A stretch of DNA of 64,000 bases from Alisma plantago-aquatica (lineage: Eukaryota; Streptophyta; Magnoliopsida; Alismatales; Alismataceae), in assembly GCA_963693085.1 (NCBI GenBank), contig OY856411.1, positions 68,747,001 through 68,811,000 of the forward strand, written 5' to 3'. Below, piece by piece: positions 24,764 to 35,678 of the stretch (its first letter is position 1; each line of letters opens with the position of its first letter). A program made the translations under genes and the position numbers. The notes under the pieces are model-generated. The model saw only the letters and a program-made list of their open reading frames with translations. It was not told the DNA's origin and did not search any database.

Positions 24764-25215
24764 TCCAGTCACCACCACTGTCCACTGCCTACACCTCCAG
24801 CGCCGACCACCTTCACCTCCGGCCGCTGCCACCACAACCTGCTCGATCCACCAGTGCGGTGAGTACATGGATTAATTAATCAGTACTAGATTTGTACATA
24901 GGATTAATGATGCCACCATATAGTTGATTACTATTGAATAATTAGGGTTAATGATGCATTAATGAACTTAATTGATTAGATTTGTACTTAGTTTCTCTAA
25001 GATTGTATAGTTGATTAATATTGATTAATCGGGGTTAATTATGCATGAATGAATTTAATTATGATGATTATCATTTCTTTTCAAGATAAACCATTAATAC
25101 TTATATTTTTCACTCTCTGTCTACTACTTTTTTTGAAAATATATAACATCGTTATATATACTTACAATTGTTAGTACTTATATTTTTCAGTCTCTGTCCA
25201 CCCACAACAGTCACT

Positions 25216-25632
25216 ATGAACTGGGCCTCTATGCCAATGTTAGTATTCCCTAATGAAGAACAATTGAACATCATCCTAGATGATCGTTCCTTAAACCAAC
25301 TAACAATACCCAAACATTGGCATTTTCTAAATGGAAGACACTACAGGCCTGGTGAAGTGACCCTAAATTTTGGAAATTCTTCAGATGTTATCGAGGTTGA
25401 GTATGATTTGGCGGGAAATCTTGTATCAAAATCCGGTTGGTGTGATTGGATTAGAAAGATGCTAGTGCGCCGTAGCGACAGGCTTTTTCTCCATCCAGTT
25501 GGCCATAATACCATCAAAGTTTGGATAACCAACATCAACAACGAGACCCCTGATCATCTACGACGGTATGAGCGCACGATTGACGATATCAGCTCGGACG
25601 AATCTGATGATGAGGCCCCTGTTAGTTTATAA
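25216..25632 (+). CDS. CACTA-associated protein of unknown function, 138 aa
   Basis: I do not recognise this family. The start is placed at ATG 25216 (MNWASMPMLVFPNEEQ) because the same MxWAS start and the preceding 26 bp recur in CACTA-3. The frame is open upstream to 25168, but a likely splice acceptor (TTTTTCAG) lies just before TCTCTGTCCACC at about 25190. Conserved blocks are LTIPKHW, LNFGNSSDVIEVEYD, GNLVS then W..WI.KM, and HNTIKVWITNINN then HLRRY. An acidic tail, DISSDESDDEAPVSL, ends it. There is no membrane segment or zinc motif. The diverged partner is at 57211-57772. It may be an N-terminal exon of a CACTA gene whose remainder was lost here. Confidence 0.65.
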   Translation: MNWASMPMLVFPNEEQLNIILDDRSLNQLTIPKHWHFLNGRHYRPGEVTLNFGNSSDVIEVEYDLAGNLVSKSGWCDWIRKMLVRRSDRLFLHPVGHNTIKVWITNINNETPDHLRRYERTIDDISSDESDDEAPVSL

Positions 25633-26249
25633 GACCACAGTAGGTCCAATTAACAAATATAATTGTCATGTCTTATTTTGTGTTTACACTTGTTGTCTTA
25701 AAGCAATCAATCATCATAGCTACTTTCTTTTCTGAACTTTTCTAAACTTTAGGAGAAGATCACCACAATGAAAAGGCCTCGAAGTTACTGATGCGGGACT
25801 ATGTTGGTGTAGTTTTTAGTTGTTTATCTATCTAGACTTGTCTGTATTAATAAATGGACATTTTTCAGAATTTGCTTCCTAGTTGCTTATGGAAGCTGCA
25901 TACGATGGGTATAATACTACTTAATTCATCAATTGACATTCTATTTTGTAAGGGTTTTTAATGCTACAACCTTTCTTTTATGTCCTTATTTGTCATGAAA
26001 TGAATGAATTTTCTACATGTGTCTGAATGTGTGAATGTGAAGATGAATACATGACATGTGTGAATGTGAAAATGAATGGAACTGCAGGTTGCTAAATGTG
26101 TGAAAATTAATGTTGTTAATTTTCCAGGTTTGTGGCCTGTTGTTGGCTGATATCAATGGATGTCGTAAAACTTGCAGTTCATAATTGAACTGCAGGTTTC
26201 TCATCCTACGACCAGCCACAGCAGGTCTGCTGACTGATTAAAAAAACTC

Positions 26250-26750
26250 CCAATAGGCATCAGTTATTTGTTTAAAACCAACGAAAAATGGTTACAACGT
26301 ACGATAAATAATTAAAAATGACAACTAATGCATGTGATGTGGTGTCAGTTATCAATAATCGACGTCGATTTCCCTAATGAGGCCAGACACCATGGCCGTG
26401 CTGGCCAGTACGGCCGTGTCAGCGGGCCAGACAACACGGTCATGCTGGCCACCATGGCCGTGGCAGCGGTGAGATGGCGTCGGTTATCATTATTAAATCG
26501 ACGCCAATAGTGCCCCAGATGGCAACCTTTCTGTGGAACGAAGGTTTATGGCGTCAGTTTAAAGCTAATAACCGACGCTTATACTCCCCTGCTGGTGCGT
26601 TTTTAGTGGCGTGCAAAGGGCACGCGAAGGGTTGTGGCGTTGGTTTGTGAACCGACGCCTAAAGGTTGGCCTTTTAGCGGCGCCCACATAGGTGTCACAT
26701 TATAACCGACACTAAAGGCCTTAAATAACCGAAACTAGAGGTCAGTTATG
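26250..26750. repeat. CACTA-2 right subterminal repeats
   Basis: Inverted short units GGCGTCGGTT...AACCGACGCC recur. Around 26388-26470 a GC-rich set of repeats of ACCATGGCCGTG / CTGGCCA is embedded between them. Confidence 0.75.
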
Positions 26751-26758
26751 TAGTAGTG

Positions 26759-27507
26759 TATATTCTCAGCCATCATATAGATGCACATATAAACTGGTAT
26801 TTTTATTCAGATAATGTAACTCATGTTATTCAAACCACTTTGGGTGTAATCACATTTCTCTATCCATCATTGAACTTAGGTGAAATACCCCTTGGTAGGT
26901 CTAACCCTGGGTATCGGTTATCAGAGTTTACTTTATGTTATAATCATATGGGCCTTATAGTTTGCATAAAATAAATAAACATCCAACATGTTATTTTCAT
27001 CAAACTTTGAGAAACCTTGACAAACTTCAGAAGTCAATACATGTGAGTATTCATAATGGTAACCACGTACTTATGTATAACCATGTAGATATCATATAGT
27101 TATACTTCAAGTATGTTCAAGCAATCCAATAAACAGACCCAAGTAATCAATCACTCAATTAATATTATCTGCATGTATGTATAAAACCCTAAAGTGTCAC
27201 CATACATGAGTTAGATCTAGATGTCAATATGTAGCATCATTAAACACTAACTTTCTCATTAATGAATTAGAAAGCCTAATATATCATCATTGTTAACTGA
27301 ATGATATTGAGATATTAGAACATCATTATATTTCACAAATATCAGAATATAAAAGAAAATAACTATTTGACATATTATCCATTAGATCTAGGGTTTATTT
27401 ATTAATTACTTTATAATCAAGTATTATCTATACTTTGAGAAATAGATACTTATTTAGACTCAAAAAGTTCTTTTAGATTCTTTTTTTTTGATAAATTCCA
27501 TATATAG
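26759..27507. other. Probable LTR sequence right of CACTA-2, no gene
   Basis: AT-rich, continuing the LTR interrupted at 22733. I cannot align it to 9100-9867, so the two LTR copies differ here or one is rearranged. Confidence 0.45.
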
Positions 27508-28815
27508 TTTCACTATCATCAGAGCTACCATCAATTAGCTATATATGGTCTAAGTTAAACAATAATGGGCAAATAAGATGTTAAATGCTATATTATCTGT
27601 AACATCCATGTGGTAGGGTCCAACAATGGGATCACACCCTACTGCATCATGTGCCCATGTAGCTGAGGCAAGAAAAGATGAATCACAAGGATGGATTTTC
27701 CCTTACTTACTAGTGTCAGGTTTAGAGATAAAGAAGTAAATTAGCACCACATTGTCTTCTTCATCCTCCACCTAGTTCCTTCTCTTATGTTCCATGAGTG
27801 AGGTCAACCTCTCTTTTGATTATTTACTTCTGGATGTGGAAGAGGAAATCAAAGATTTGATTGTCTTCACCATCGTCCCACAAAGTTTCTTGGACTTTCT
27901 CTGGTGGTTTTGGGTGACTGGAGGTGTGCCGAGAAGAGGACGACCATGGTAGCTTAAGGTCAGAGGTGGAAGCTAGCCGTTAGGATGTCAGGAGTGAATT
28001 TGAAGATAAGGTAGGGTTTCTTGAGCCACTAAAGTGTCACAGGGTTGCTTATCTAGGCTTGCGGGTTCGAGAAGCTACTACCGACCAAAGTCCCAGAAAA
28101 TCAACTCAACAAAGATTTGGTCGTTATCAAAAGTCTTCATGATAAAGTTGATCCTATGGTTGGATGGGTTCATTTATTTACCTTGAATCCAATGGGATAC
28201 GATTCAAAATCAATGGCAGCCAAAGGTGAGGGTGCGAGGGGGATCAAAATTTTGTTAGAGTCCATCTTCAGCACGTCACAAGTCAAGAGGTAGAGGATGA
28301 CATGCCTCATGTTGGATATTCATCCAATGATGTTAGGAAAGATTCACATCCATGCCATGTCACTTGGTCGTGGAATATCTGGACATAGGTGTGACAATGT
28401 GACACACACATCTAATTAAGGATCATTATCCCAAAATCTTCCAACATTATCCTATTCTTTGAAAAATCTAGTAGTTTATATCAATCTTCAAATGCTACCA
28501 AGATTTAGGATAACCTCTCTATGGGCATTATCTCATCATACCATATTTGGTATCAAAAGGAGAATCCCAATAATTTATTTATTGAATTTCAAGTATTTAC
28601 TTGATTCAACTACCTAGGTCACTAATAATCTTATAATTATATAGAAACTTAGATTTGTCATCTTTATTCATTATATTGTGTGGGACCATGTATTAAGTGA
28701 TATTATGATCCTTTGATACCTGAATACTTGGTACAAAGAAAGCCTCACTAATTCTCACTTAATAATATAAGTCATTAATCACTTTAAATTCTTCTAGAAT
28801 ATTGTTCATTATATG
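27508..28815. repeat. Empty-site relative of the block that holds CACTA-1
   Basis: Matches 9868-10084 joined directly to 18863-19965. At the junction it reads GTGTCAGGTTTAG where the other copy has GTGTCGG, the transposon, then CGGGTTTAG. The shared region ends at CATTATAT (28814); different sequence starts with GTTCATCCAAACGG. Confidence 0.8.
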
Positions 28816-28820
28816 TTCAT

Positions 28821-29060
28821 CCAAACGGTCTCAAGACCGTTTGGAGGTCACCCAAGACCGTTTGGAGGTCTAGGGTTGAGTATGGTTAAGAAATTGAAGA
28901 TCCAAAGGTACTAAGTTGAAGTGCAATCAAATGCTAATTTGGTGATCAATGTAATGATCCAAACTTTGATTGATTGACTTGGATTTTGATGTTGACATGG
29001 GAAAACGGTCTCAAGACCGTTTGGAGGTCATCCAAATGACCTCAAGACCGTTTGGGGTCA
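28821..29060. repeat. GGTCTCAAGACC hairpin motifs
   Basis: The first copy, 28821-28844, has 11-base arms CCAAACGGTCT and AGACCGTTTGG around CA. Further copies are near 28852 (half), 29000-29025 and 29040. Diverged copies run through 29375-29455 (ATCTCAAACCATTTGGG). Confidence 0.85.
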
Positions 29061-30039
29061 GGTCATGCCCAATTTGGATGATGGTCCAATGGTTTTAAAG
29101 TAACTAGTTTCACATTGGTTAATGTTGAAGGATCATCGATTCCAAACCCTAATTCAATTGATTCAAACCCTAATTGATGACCAATTGAGGGTTAATTGAG
29201 GGTCAAATCAGTTGAAGGTTGACCTATTAAACTCAATTGAAGTATGATGATAGGTCCAATTGATGATTGGTTCCATGGATTCAATGATTGAAGGAATCAA
29301 CATTGGAAACCCTAGTCCATTTTGATTGGTTGAGACCATATTTGGTCCATGCGATTTTGAGGAGGTTTGGACCAAATGGTCTCAAGACCGTTTGGGACCA
29401 AACGATCTCAAACCATTTGGGACCAAATGATCTCAAACCATTTGGAGACCCAAAGTGCAAACAGTTTTCAATACCTACCTTGTCCAATTGGTTTCAAGTA
29501 TAACATGTTCAATTGGTTTTTAACCAATTGATTTATGTGAAACAAGATCATTGAGGGTCTAAGTAATTAATTTTGTGAAGATCAACATGGTTAATCCATT
29601 TGAATATCTCATGTTATTAAAGGTCCAATATGGTGAACCTATTTAGATACTTAATGCAATTGAAGATTTCAATGGTTAACCCAATTGATCATTTTGTGGA
29701 ATTAAAAGTTTAATTGGTCAATCCTTTTGAATTCCTTATATGATTGGTGGTTTAATTGATTAGACCATTTGGACATCTAATATGATCAAAGGTCAATCAG
29801 CTATGTGATTATTAAAGGTGTAGACCCATGATGATTGTGAAGGTTAACCCTAGCTATGTGTACTCAAGTGAAGAGTTGACCTAGATTTATCTTGGTGTAA
29901 TTAACATCCTAAAGAGGATGAGAGAGGGAATGAGAGAGATGATTGATTATATAATCAAGCCCTAATTTTCTCATTATGAATAAACTATGTGATAAGGGTT
30001 GATTCATAATAATGAGATCATGAAACCCTAATCGATGAG

Positions 30040-30180
30040 CCCTAACCCTAATTAGAGCAATGCTATGTATCAGAGCAATGCTATGTGTGAAACCCTAATT
30101 AGAGCAATGTTATGTGTGAAACCCTAATTAGAGCAATGCTATGTGTGAAACCTTAATCTAGGGCAAAGCTGAGTGTTATC
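30040..30180 (+). repeat. 29-bp minisatellite
   Basis: AGAGCAATG recurs at 30054, 30072, 30101 and 30130; the full unit is AGAGCAATGCTATGTGTGAA plus ACCCTAATT. Looser copies continue at 30290-30540. Confidence 0.85.
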
Positions 30181-31140
30181 ATAAATCCAGGGTGATGATT
30201 ATATCCTAACTTAGTGTAACAATGAAGGAAACCCTAATTTAATGGGAATTGTATATCCTAACCCTAATTTGGGTATGAGGAAAGAGAAACCCTACTTATA
30301 TGTGAATGATAAACCCTAATCCATAAAATGGGATAAAGGTATATGAAACCCTATTATAGGGTTGTGCTACTAATCTTATGTGAAGACCTAGCACTGGTTG
30401 ATGTGTTGTGAAATCCTAATTTCACATAATACTAGGTGAAACTTTGATATAGAAGGATGATTATGTAAAACTCTATTGAAGAGTAATACTATGTGAAATC
30501 CATAAGTATATGGAATATGCTATGTGAATCCTCAAATTATAAGTGTGGAGAATACTATTCCTAATAGTGGAATAGTGATTAATGTTATGACAAATGTAAC
30601 ACCTAGAAAGGTTGATAATGGATATCCTTATATTAATAGTTCCTAACTTAAGGATGAGTCTATAGTATTGGCAATGGTTCTATAATCTAAGTGAGTGACT
30701 AATGACCAATACTTTACATGATAATTGTGATGAACTGGTGCATAAAGTATTAGGATGGGGAATACCCTAATACAAACTAAGTGTATGAACTCAAGTAAGA
30801 TAAAGGTGTTGAGGGAAATGATACATCAAGATATGATAGATATCACATCCAACACCCCAATGTTGGTATACCTTGATGTGTTATAAGTCCAATATAATTG
30901 GACGAATGAAACATGAGATGTGTCATATCAATGGTTACATTGATATGTAATGTACTCTGTTGAATGTAGGCTAACATGCCTTATGAAAAGGTTAATCCAA
31001 ACCTATAAACTATGATGTAATCATATTCTGGAAAAGAAGAGAGAGAGAAACTCAAGCTATGTGTTGATAATTCATTTAATGATGAATGATGAGAATAAAG
31101 AATATGATTGAATACTTATGATTATTCATATTGATTCCTT

Positions 31141-31330
31141 ACTATGTGAACCCTGATACAGAGTAATGCTATGTGAAACTTTAATACAAGTCAATGCTAT
31201 GTGATTCCCTAATGCAAGGTAATGCTATGTGAAATCCTATGACAAGTTAATGCTATGTAAACCCTAATACAAGGTATTACTATGTGAAATTCTAATACAG
31301 GATAATCCTATGTGAAGCTCAAATACAGAC
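31141..31330 (+). repeat. Second, diverged cluster of the same minisatellite
   Basis: About seven units of roughly 30 bp with the phrase TAATGCTATGTGAAAC..TAATACAAGG. These derive from the same consensus as 30040-30180. Confidence 0.8.
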
Positions 31331-32334
31331 TAATGGGTTATGCATGTAATAAGATAACCCTCGTATTGCATGATATTGATAAGTAATGTGTCATGATTAC
31401 TAATCATGCTGATATGTTGAGAAGATGAGAATAGCCAGGTATGGGCTATGATGCTTTGTTATTGAGAATGTTTTAGGCTTTATAAGACTTCATATGCTTT
31501 GTGTAGTAAGAATCATTGAACTTTGTGTACTATGTGAAATACATTATGTAGCACGAATCATGATGTTCTTGGTCAGATGATCTGAAGGTATGAAGTTACC
31601 TAATAAGTGATAACAAGTGTTCTATGGTGAATTATGGGTTCAAATACCCACATACTATAATCATGATGATGAACCTGTTAAGAAATGGAATTGTGCTTGG
31701 TGAGTTGAGGGACAAAGGTCCCAACACTTTGTGAAAAGAGTATGGCTACATGCCATGACTCCACAATGACAATGCCAGACTTTAGATATATGAGCTAAGC
31801 CTGAAGAGAGTTAATGTTGTGGTAGTGATTCTATAATGAATAAATATTATACATGTTATTCATATTCCTTAAAAGATAAGTGACATGTTGATTATATCAA
31901 GTTATAGCTGCAATGCTTATGATAAGAATAATGTTCTAATCTGTTAGACATTAAAATATCTGCTATCAAATAAATATGACTCCTCTATTCATATCTATCT
32001 TCTTAAGCTGCAATAATAATGTTTCTGGAGGAGAGTTATATCTCTCACTGGGGCAATTTACAATTGTCTCACCCCCGTGGGAATCACATTTTTAGGTGGA
32101 CGCAGACGAGGAGGCAGGAATCCTACAGTAGGTGAAGGACAACAGCAGCAGCATGATGAGTGCATACTCATCACGGAATTCAATTATCTCTTTGGAACAA
32201 ATTGAACTTTATTTCATGCCTTTTCACCGAAATATGAATCATAATGTGCAAAACTGCTTAGCTGATTCAATTATCAAGGTTTTAACTAAATATTGTTCAT
32301 TTAATGTAGGTAACCAAGCAATTCCACGCATACG

Positions 32335-32930
32335 ATCCCAAGACCGTTTGAGCCCTTACGGTCCCAAGGCCGTTTGATCCCTTGCGGTCCCAAGGCCGTT
32401 TGAGCCCTTGCGGTCCCAAGACCGTTTGGGCCCTTTCAATCCCAAGAACGTTTGAGCCCTTGCGGTCCCAAGACCTTTTGAGCCCTTGCGGTCCCAAGAC
32501 CATTTGAGCCCTTTGCGGTCCCAAGACCGTTTGGGTCCATGCGGTCCCAAAACCGTTTGCTGGAATGCACGAAGAACGAATGATAAAATTGTTTGCTAAA
32601 GAAGACCACGCATGACCGACATGCGGTCTCAAGACCGTTTGGGTCCATGCGGTCTCAAGACCGTTTGGTTCCATGCAGTCTCAAGACCGTTTGGTTCCAT
32701 GCGGTCTCAAGACCGTTTGGGTCCATGCGGTCTCAAGACTGTTAGGATCCATGCGGTCTCAAGACCGTTCGATGTGATTGTAAAAACTAAATGCCGCACA
32801 CTCAGATCCGTTGCTGTAGAATCATGTGGAGACTGACCGTTCTAAAGACCGTTTGAAACGGTCTCCAGACCGTTTGGAAGAAAATGATCTCCAGACCATT
32901 TAGCACCAAACGGTCTCCAGACCGTTTGGA
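32335..32930. repeat. AAGACCG hairpin tandem array in the 5' LTR
   Basis: Roughly 26-bp units: first GGTCCCAAGACCGTTTGAGC, then after 32620 GGTCTCAAGACCGTTTGGGT, and after 32845 diverged GGTCTCCAGACCGTTTGG. Most units contain an inverted pair (CGGTCT/AGACCG). The 3' LTR has the same array at 41870-42450, with fewer units. Confidence 0.9.
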
Positions 32931-32980
32931 GGAGATATTTTGGCAACTTACACAAGATCATTTGGGGACAGATCTGAGCC

Positions 32981-32990
32981 TATAAATAGG
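32981..32990 (+). promoter_or_regulatory. TATA box of the 5' LTR
   Basis: TATAAATAGG, downstream of the hairpin array and upstream of the repeated R/U5 part. The same box is at 42498-42507 in the 3' LTR. Confidence 0.8.
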
Positions 32991-33553
32991 ACCCCGAGGG
33001 TCCTCATTTGGAGGGGGTTCCAGACGCAGCCAGGCTGCCCGAGCACAGTTCCAATCCAGATCCAGTCCAGTTTCCACCCGTTCCACTCCACCTACTGCCC
33101 ATGCTGCAACCAAGGAGGCTGAAGAGAGAAGGAGGGCGGAGTAAGGGAGACTGCCAGGTCTGTCTTGGGAACTCCCGTGCGCGTCCAGATCTGCTCCGAC
33201 ACGACGTAGAAGGCCGCATCTTCTTCACCGAGCTGCGACTACCTTCTACACCAAGCTCATGGCAGATCTCTCTTTCTTTCTCATCCTTCATGTTTCTCGC
33301 ATCATGAGCAAGTAGTCCCTTTTCACTGGGGTGCGGGGACTAGCCCCGCTGCCCATGCAAACCATGTTCTTTTGTTAAACTCTCCATGGAAATGTATACA
33401 ACTCTTCATTTCTTCGTTAACCGTTATGCTCGTAGTTTGGTAAATTGCTTGCTTTCATCTTTGTGCTTCCTATGTTGCGATAACATCTATATATAGGTTT
33501 GAATGTCATTTAACAAGTTAGACTCCCTAACTAGAAATAGAAGGGGATTCCTT

Positions 33554-33972
33554 GAGGTCGTAAGTGTATGATCCATGAGGGGACACACTATCTAGCCTTC
33601 GGTGATGCTTCTGTGCACCTGACGCCTGTATAGGGGGTTCACAGCCTTAGTTAGATTTTGTATCTTCTTGTTAATCGTCGATGTTTGCTCGTATATTAAT
33701 CGCCTTCTTACTTATCGGTTAACGCGGCTGACTCCCAAACTAGAAATAGGATGGGATTTCATTGAGGTCGTAAGTGTATGATCCGCAAGGGGACGAGCCA
33801 TCTAGCCTTCGATGACGCTTCTGTGTGCCTGACGCCTGTATAGGGGGCCCACAACCTCCGTGGATTTCTGTATCTTTAGAGCCGTAAGTAAAGTGATCCG
33901 GATGGTGACGAGACATCTGATGCCTAAGGTGATGCTTACGCGAACCTGACGCCCGTATGGGGGGTTTTGCAG
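33554..33972 (+). repeat. Three internal repeats in the 5' LTR
   Basis: Copies start at about 33554, 33763 and 33880. Each has CGTAAGT..(A)TGATCC, a GGGGACG or GGTGACG stretch, CATCT, GGTGATGCTT and CTGACGCC(T/C)GTAT(A)GGGG. The third copy is most diverged. The 3' LTR holds the same set (43072-43490). Confidence 0.8.
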
Positions 33973-34355
33973 CAGCTCTACTTGGATTGTTATATATTTC
34001 CTGGATTGTTCACGGTTGAATACGTTTGCATGTGTAGAGGTGGTGAACCCTGGTATACCATCCCAGTGATTCCATATCATTGATCTAAACCCATCTTTAA
34101 TTTAGCTTTTTACTTTCTTGCAATTAGTTTACATAACCTCAAATCAACCAATCGTTCTAAATATTAGTTTTACTTGAGCTAGATTCAACTGATAAGGATT
34201 CTTAAAAATGTTGTCCTTTGGGTTCTATCCTTAACTATACTGCGATAAGACTCGTCCGCTTGCGGGTGGTATTATTGCACTTTGGTTTCGGTAAAAGTTC
34301 GGGGATTTCAACCCCGAGTGAATTTGTTAGTGCGTTCAAATATCACGTCAAATTC

Positions 34356-34373
34356 TGGCGCCGTTGCCGGGGA
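34356..34373 (+). other. Primer-binding site of the Athila-like element
   Basis: TGGCGCCGTTGCCGGGGA five bases after the LTR end. This is the site usual for Athila/Tat elements, generally assigned to tRNA-Asp. Confidence 0.9.
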
Positions 34374-34623
34374 CAATGGAATCAGTCAGTCAAATCTAGT
34401 TCTTTTAAGATTAATATAGGATTTTTCTTTTCTTTTGAAACAATCGATTATCTACTTGAATTTGACTCTACTTTGTGGATCACATTCACAAAATCTTTCT
34501 ATTTTTCAGGTACAACCCAACGCATAGTGCATGCACCGTTCGAACAGCCCAGGACTCACAATGAGCTTTGATCCCGAAATAGACAGAACCTTCCATCGTC
34601 AGATCAGAGAAAATTAAGCAAGG

Positions 34624-35650
34624 ATGGAACAAGAAGAAGAGGTAGCCCGAAGGGTGGCTCAAGCCATCAATGCACAAAGAGAGAGCCTCATGCAAGAAGC
34701 TAGGGCTGCGGTTCAACAGGAAATCCTAGCAGCACAAGCAGCAGCGCAAGCAGCTGAACTTCAGAAGGATTTGAGAGAGTTCTCAATCCCGAAGGCTGCA
34801 AATGTTTATCATCCAGTACAACCTCCCCCCATCGATGCTGCCAATTTTAAGATTAGGGCACATTGGATCACATTGCTTCAAAATAACCCTTTCTATGACA
34901 AACAAGCAGAGGACAGCCAAGGAGATCTTCTGAGATTCATCGACCTATGTGCTATGACAAAGCAAAATGGAGTCTCTGACGATGCCATCCGACTCCGTCT
35001 CTTCAAGTATTCCCTTGCTGATAGAGCCATAAGTTGGTACAATTCATTGCAAAGTAAAATACCCATCACCACCTGGGAACAACTCCAAAATGTGTTCCTA
35101 GAAAAGTTCTATCCTCCATCTCTTACATATGAAATTAGGGGCCGGATAACGAACTTCACTCAAGTCCCTGGAGAAACTCTCGTTGAAGCATGGGATAGGT
35201 ACAAAGAGCTTCTACGCAAATGTCCACACCACAGAATTCCTAAGAATCAACTCATCAAAATCTTCTATAGGGGTGTGGATGATGATATCCAGAAGTTTCT
35301 AGATTCCTCATCTGGAGGAAATTTCATGTGACAAAGTTATGACAGCGCATGGAGAGTCGTCACCCTGGGAGCAGAAAATCAAGCCAATTGGGGAAGATCT
35401 GTAGGTACATGAGTTTTGAAAATAGCTATGGCCGAAGCCATTCCCGAGTACAAGTCTATTGCTAAAACCTTGAAGGTCTTAGTTACCTAGCAAGACCATA
35501 TTGAATCATCTCTAGCTGCTATTGGAAGAGGACGTTCGCCCACTCGGCAACCGGAACAGGTCAAGTCCACTTCCCTATTCTGTGAAGCATGTAAGAGCAC
35601 CGATCATTCCACTTTATCATGCAATGTTCTCTATGACATTGTTAGAGCAA
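34624..35650 (+). pseudogene. gag of the Athila-like element
   Basis: Start ATG 34624 (MEQEEEVARRVAQ). An Ala/Gln-rich coiled N-terminus precedes the Retrotrans_gag domain: NGVSDDAIRLRLFKYSLADRAISWYNSL, TTWEQLQNVFLEKFYPP, ETLVEAWDRYKELLRKCPHH. The ORF ends in TGA at 35331, just after SSSGGNFM where Athila gag normally continues. The same frame then holds a zinc knuckle, CEACKSTDHSTLSC (about 35581-35623). A frameshift near 35660 joins it to the downstream gag-pol frame. Confidence 0.88.
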
Positions 35651-35678
35651 TGTATGTGGACAAAGAGATAATGGTCAG

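Larger units (their letters stand above)
22734..26758 (+). mobile_element. CACTA-2, non-autonomous CACTA transposon (4025 bp)
   Basis: The ends are CACTACTACAG (22734) and ATGTAGTAGTG (ending 26758), flanked by TAT at 22731-22733 and 26759-26761. Subterminal repeats of the form GTCGGTT...AACCGACG occur in the first 460 bp and in 26250-26750. The left end shares TACAGAAATG..TTATAACGTC with the inner right end of CACTA-1, so the two are related. No TNP2 or TNPA core is present. The only credible reading frame is 25216-25632. It would depend on transposase from another copy. Confidence 0.92.
28815..32153 (+). repeat. LTR-like block rich in hairpins and minisatellites, left part
   Basis: No coding region. 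It starts with GGTCTCAAGACCGTTTGG hairpins (28821-29060, again near 29378-29450). Repeats of AACCCTAATT..AGCAATGCTATGTG follow (30040-31330). The end is AGGTGGACGCAGACGAGGAGG. After the Athila-like insertion it resumes at 43865 and has features common in Tekay-like gypsy LTRs (a TTGTATAGATGTAGATAGAG-like phrase, then TAATCCGCTGC). This suggests a gypsy LTR or solo LTR about 3.7 kb long. The outer ends are uncertain. Confidence 0.5.
32154..34350 (+). repeat. 5' LTR of the Athila-like element
   Basis: Begins TGATGAGTGCATACTCATCA and ends ATATCACGTCA. It contains about seven GGTCCCAAGACCGTTTGAGCC units (32335-32560), six GCGGTCTCAAGACCGTTTGG units (32620-32770), a TATA box, and triple R/U5-type repeats (33554-33972). 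ORFs inside are chance frames. Confidence 0.95.

Noticed and set aside
24624..24875. Acidic poly-Asp protein
   Set aside because: Explained by a GAT/GAC microsatellite; the flanking residues match no family and an opposite-strand poly-Ser frame is equally open.
30040..31330. Interstitial telomere array
   Set aside because: The CCCTAA phrase occurs once per 29-31 bp unit and is not a tandem TTTAGGG run.
28821..32770. CRISPR-like array of repeats and spacers
   Set aside because: The repeats are LTR tandem units with nearly uniform spacers in a plant genome; no cas genes.
32297..32836. ORFs in the Athila LTR hairpin array (also 41836-42331)
   Set aside because: Repeats of about 26 bp keep several frames open; the peptides simply mirror the tandem unit.
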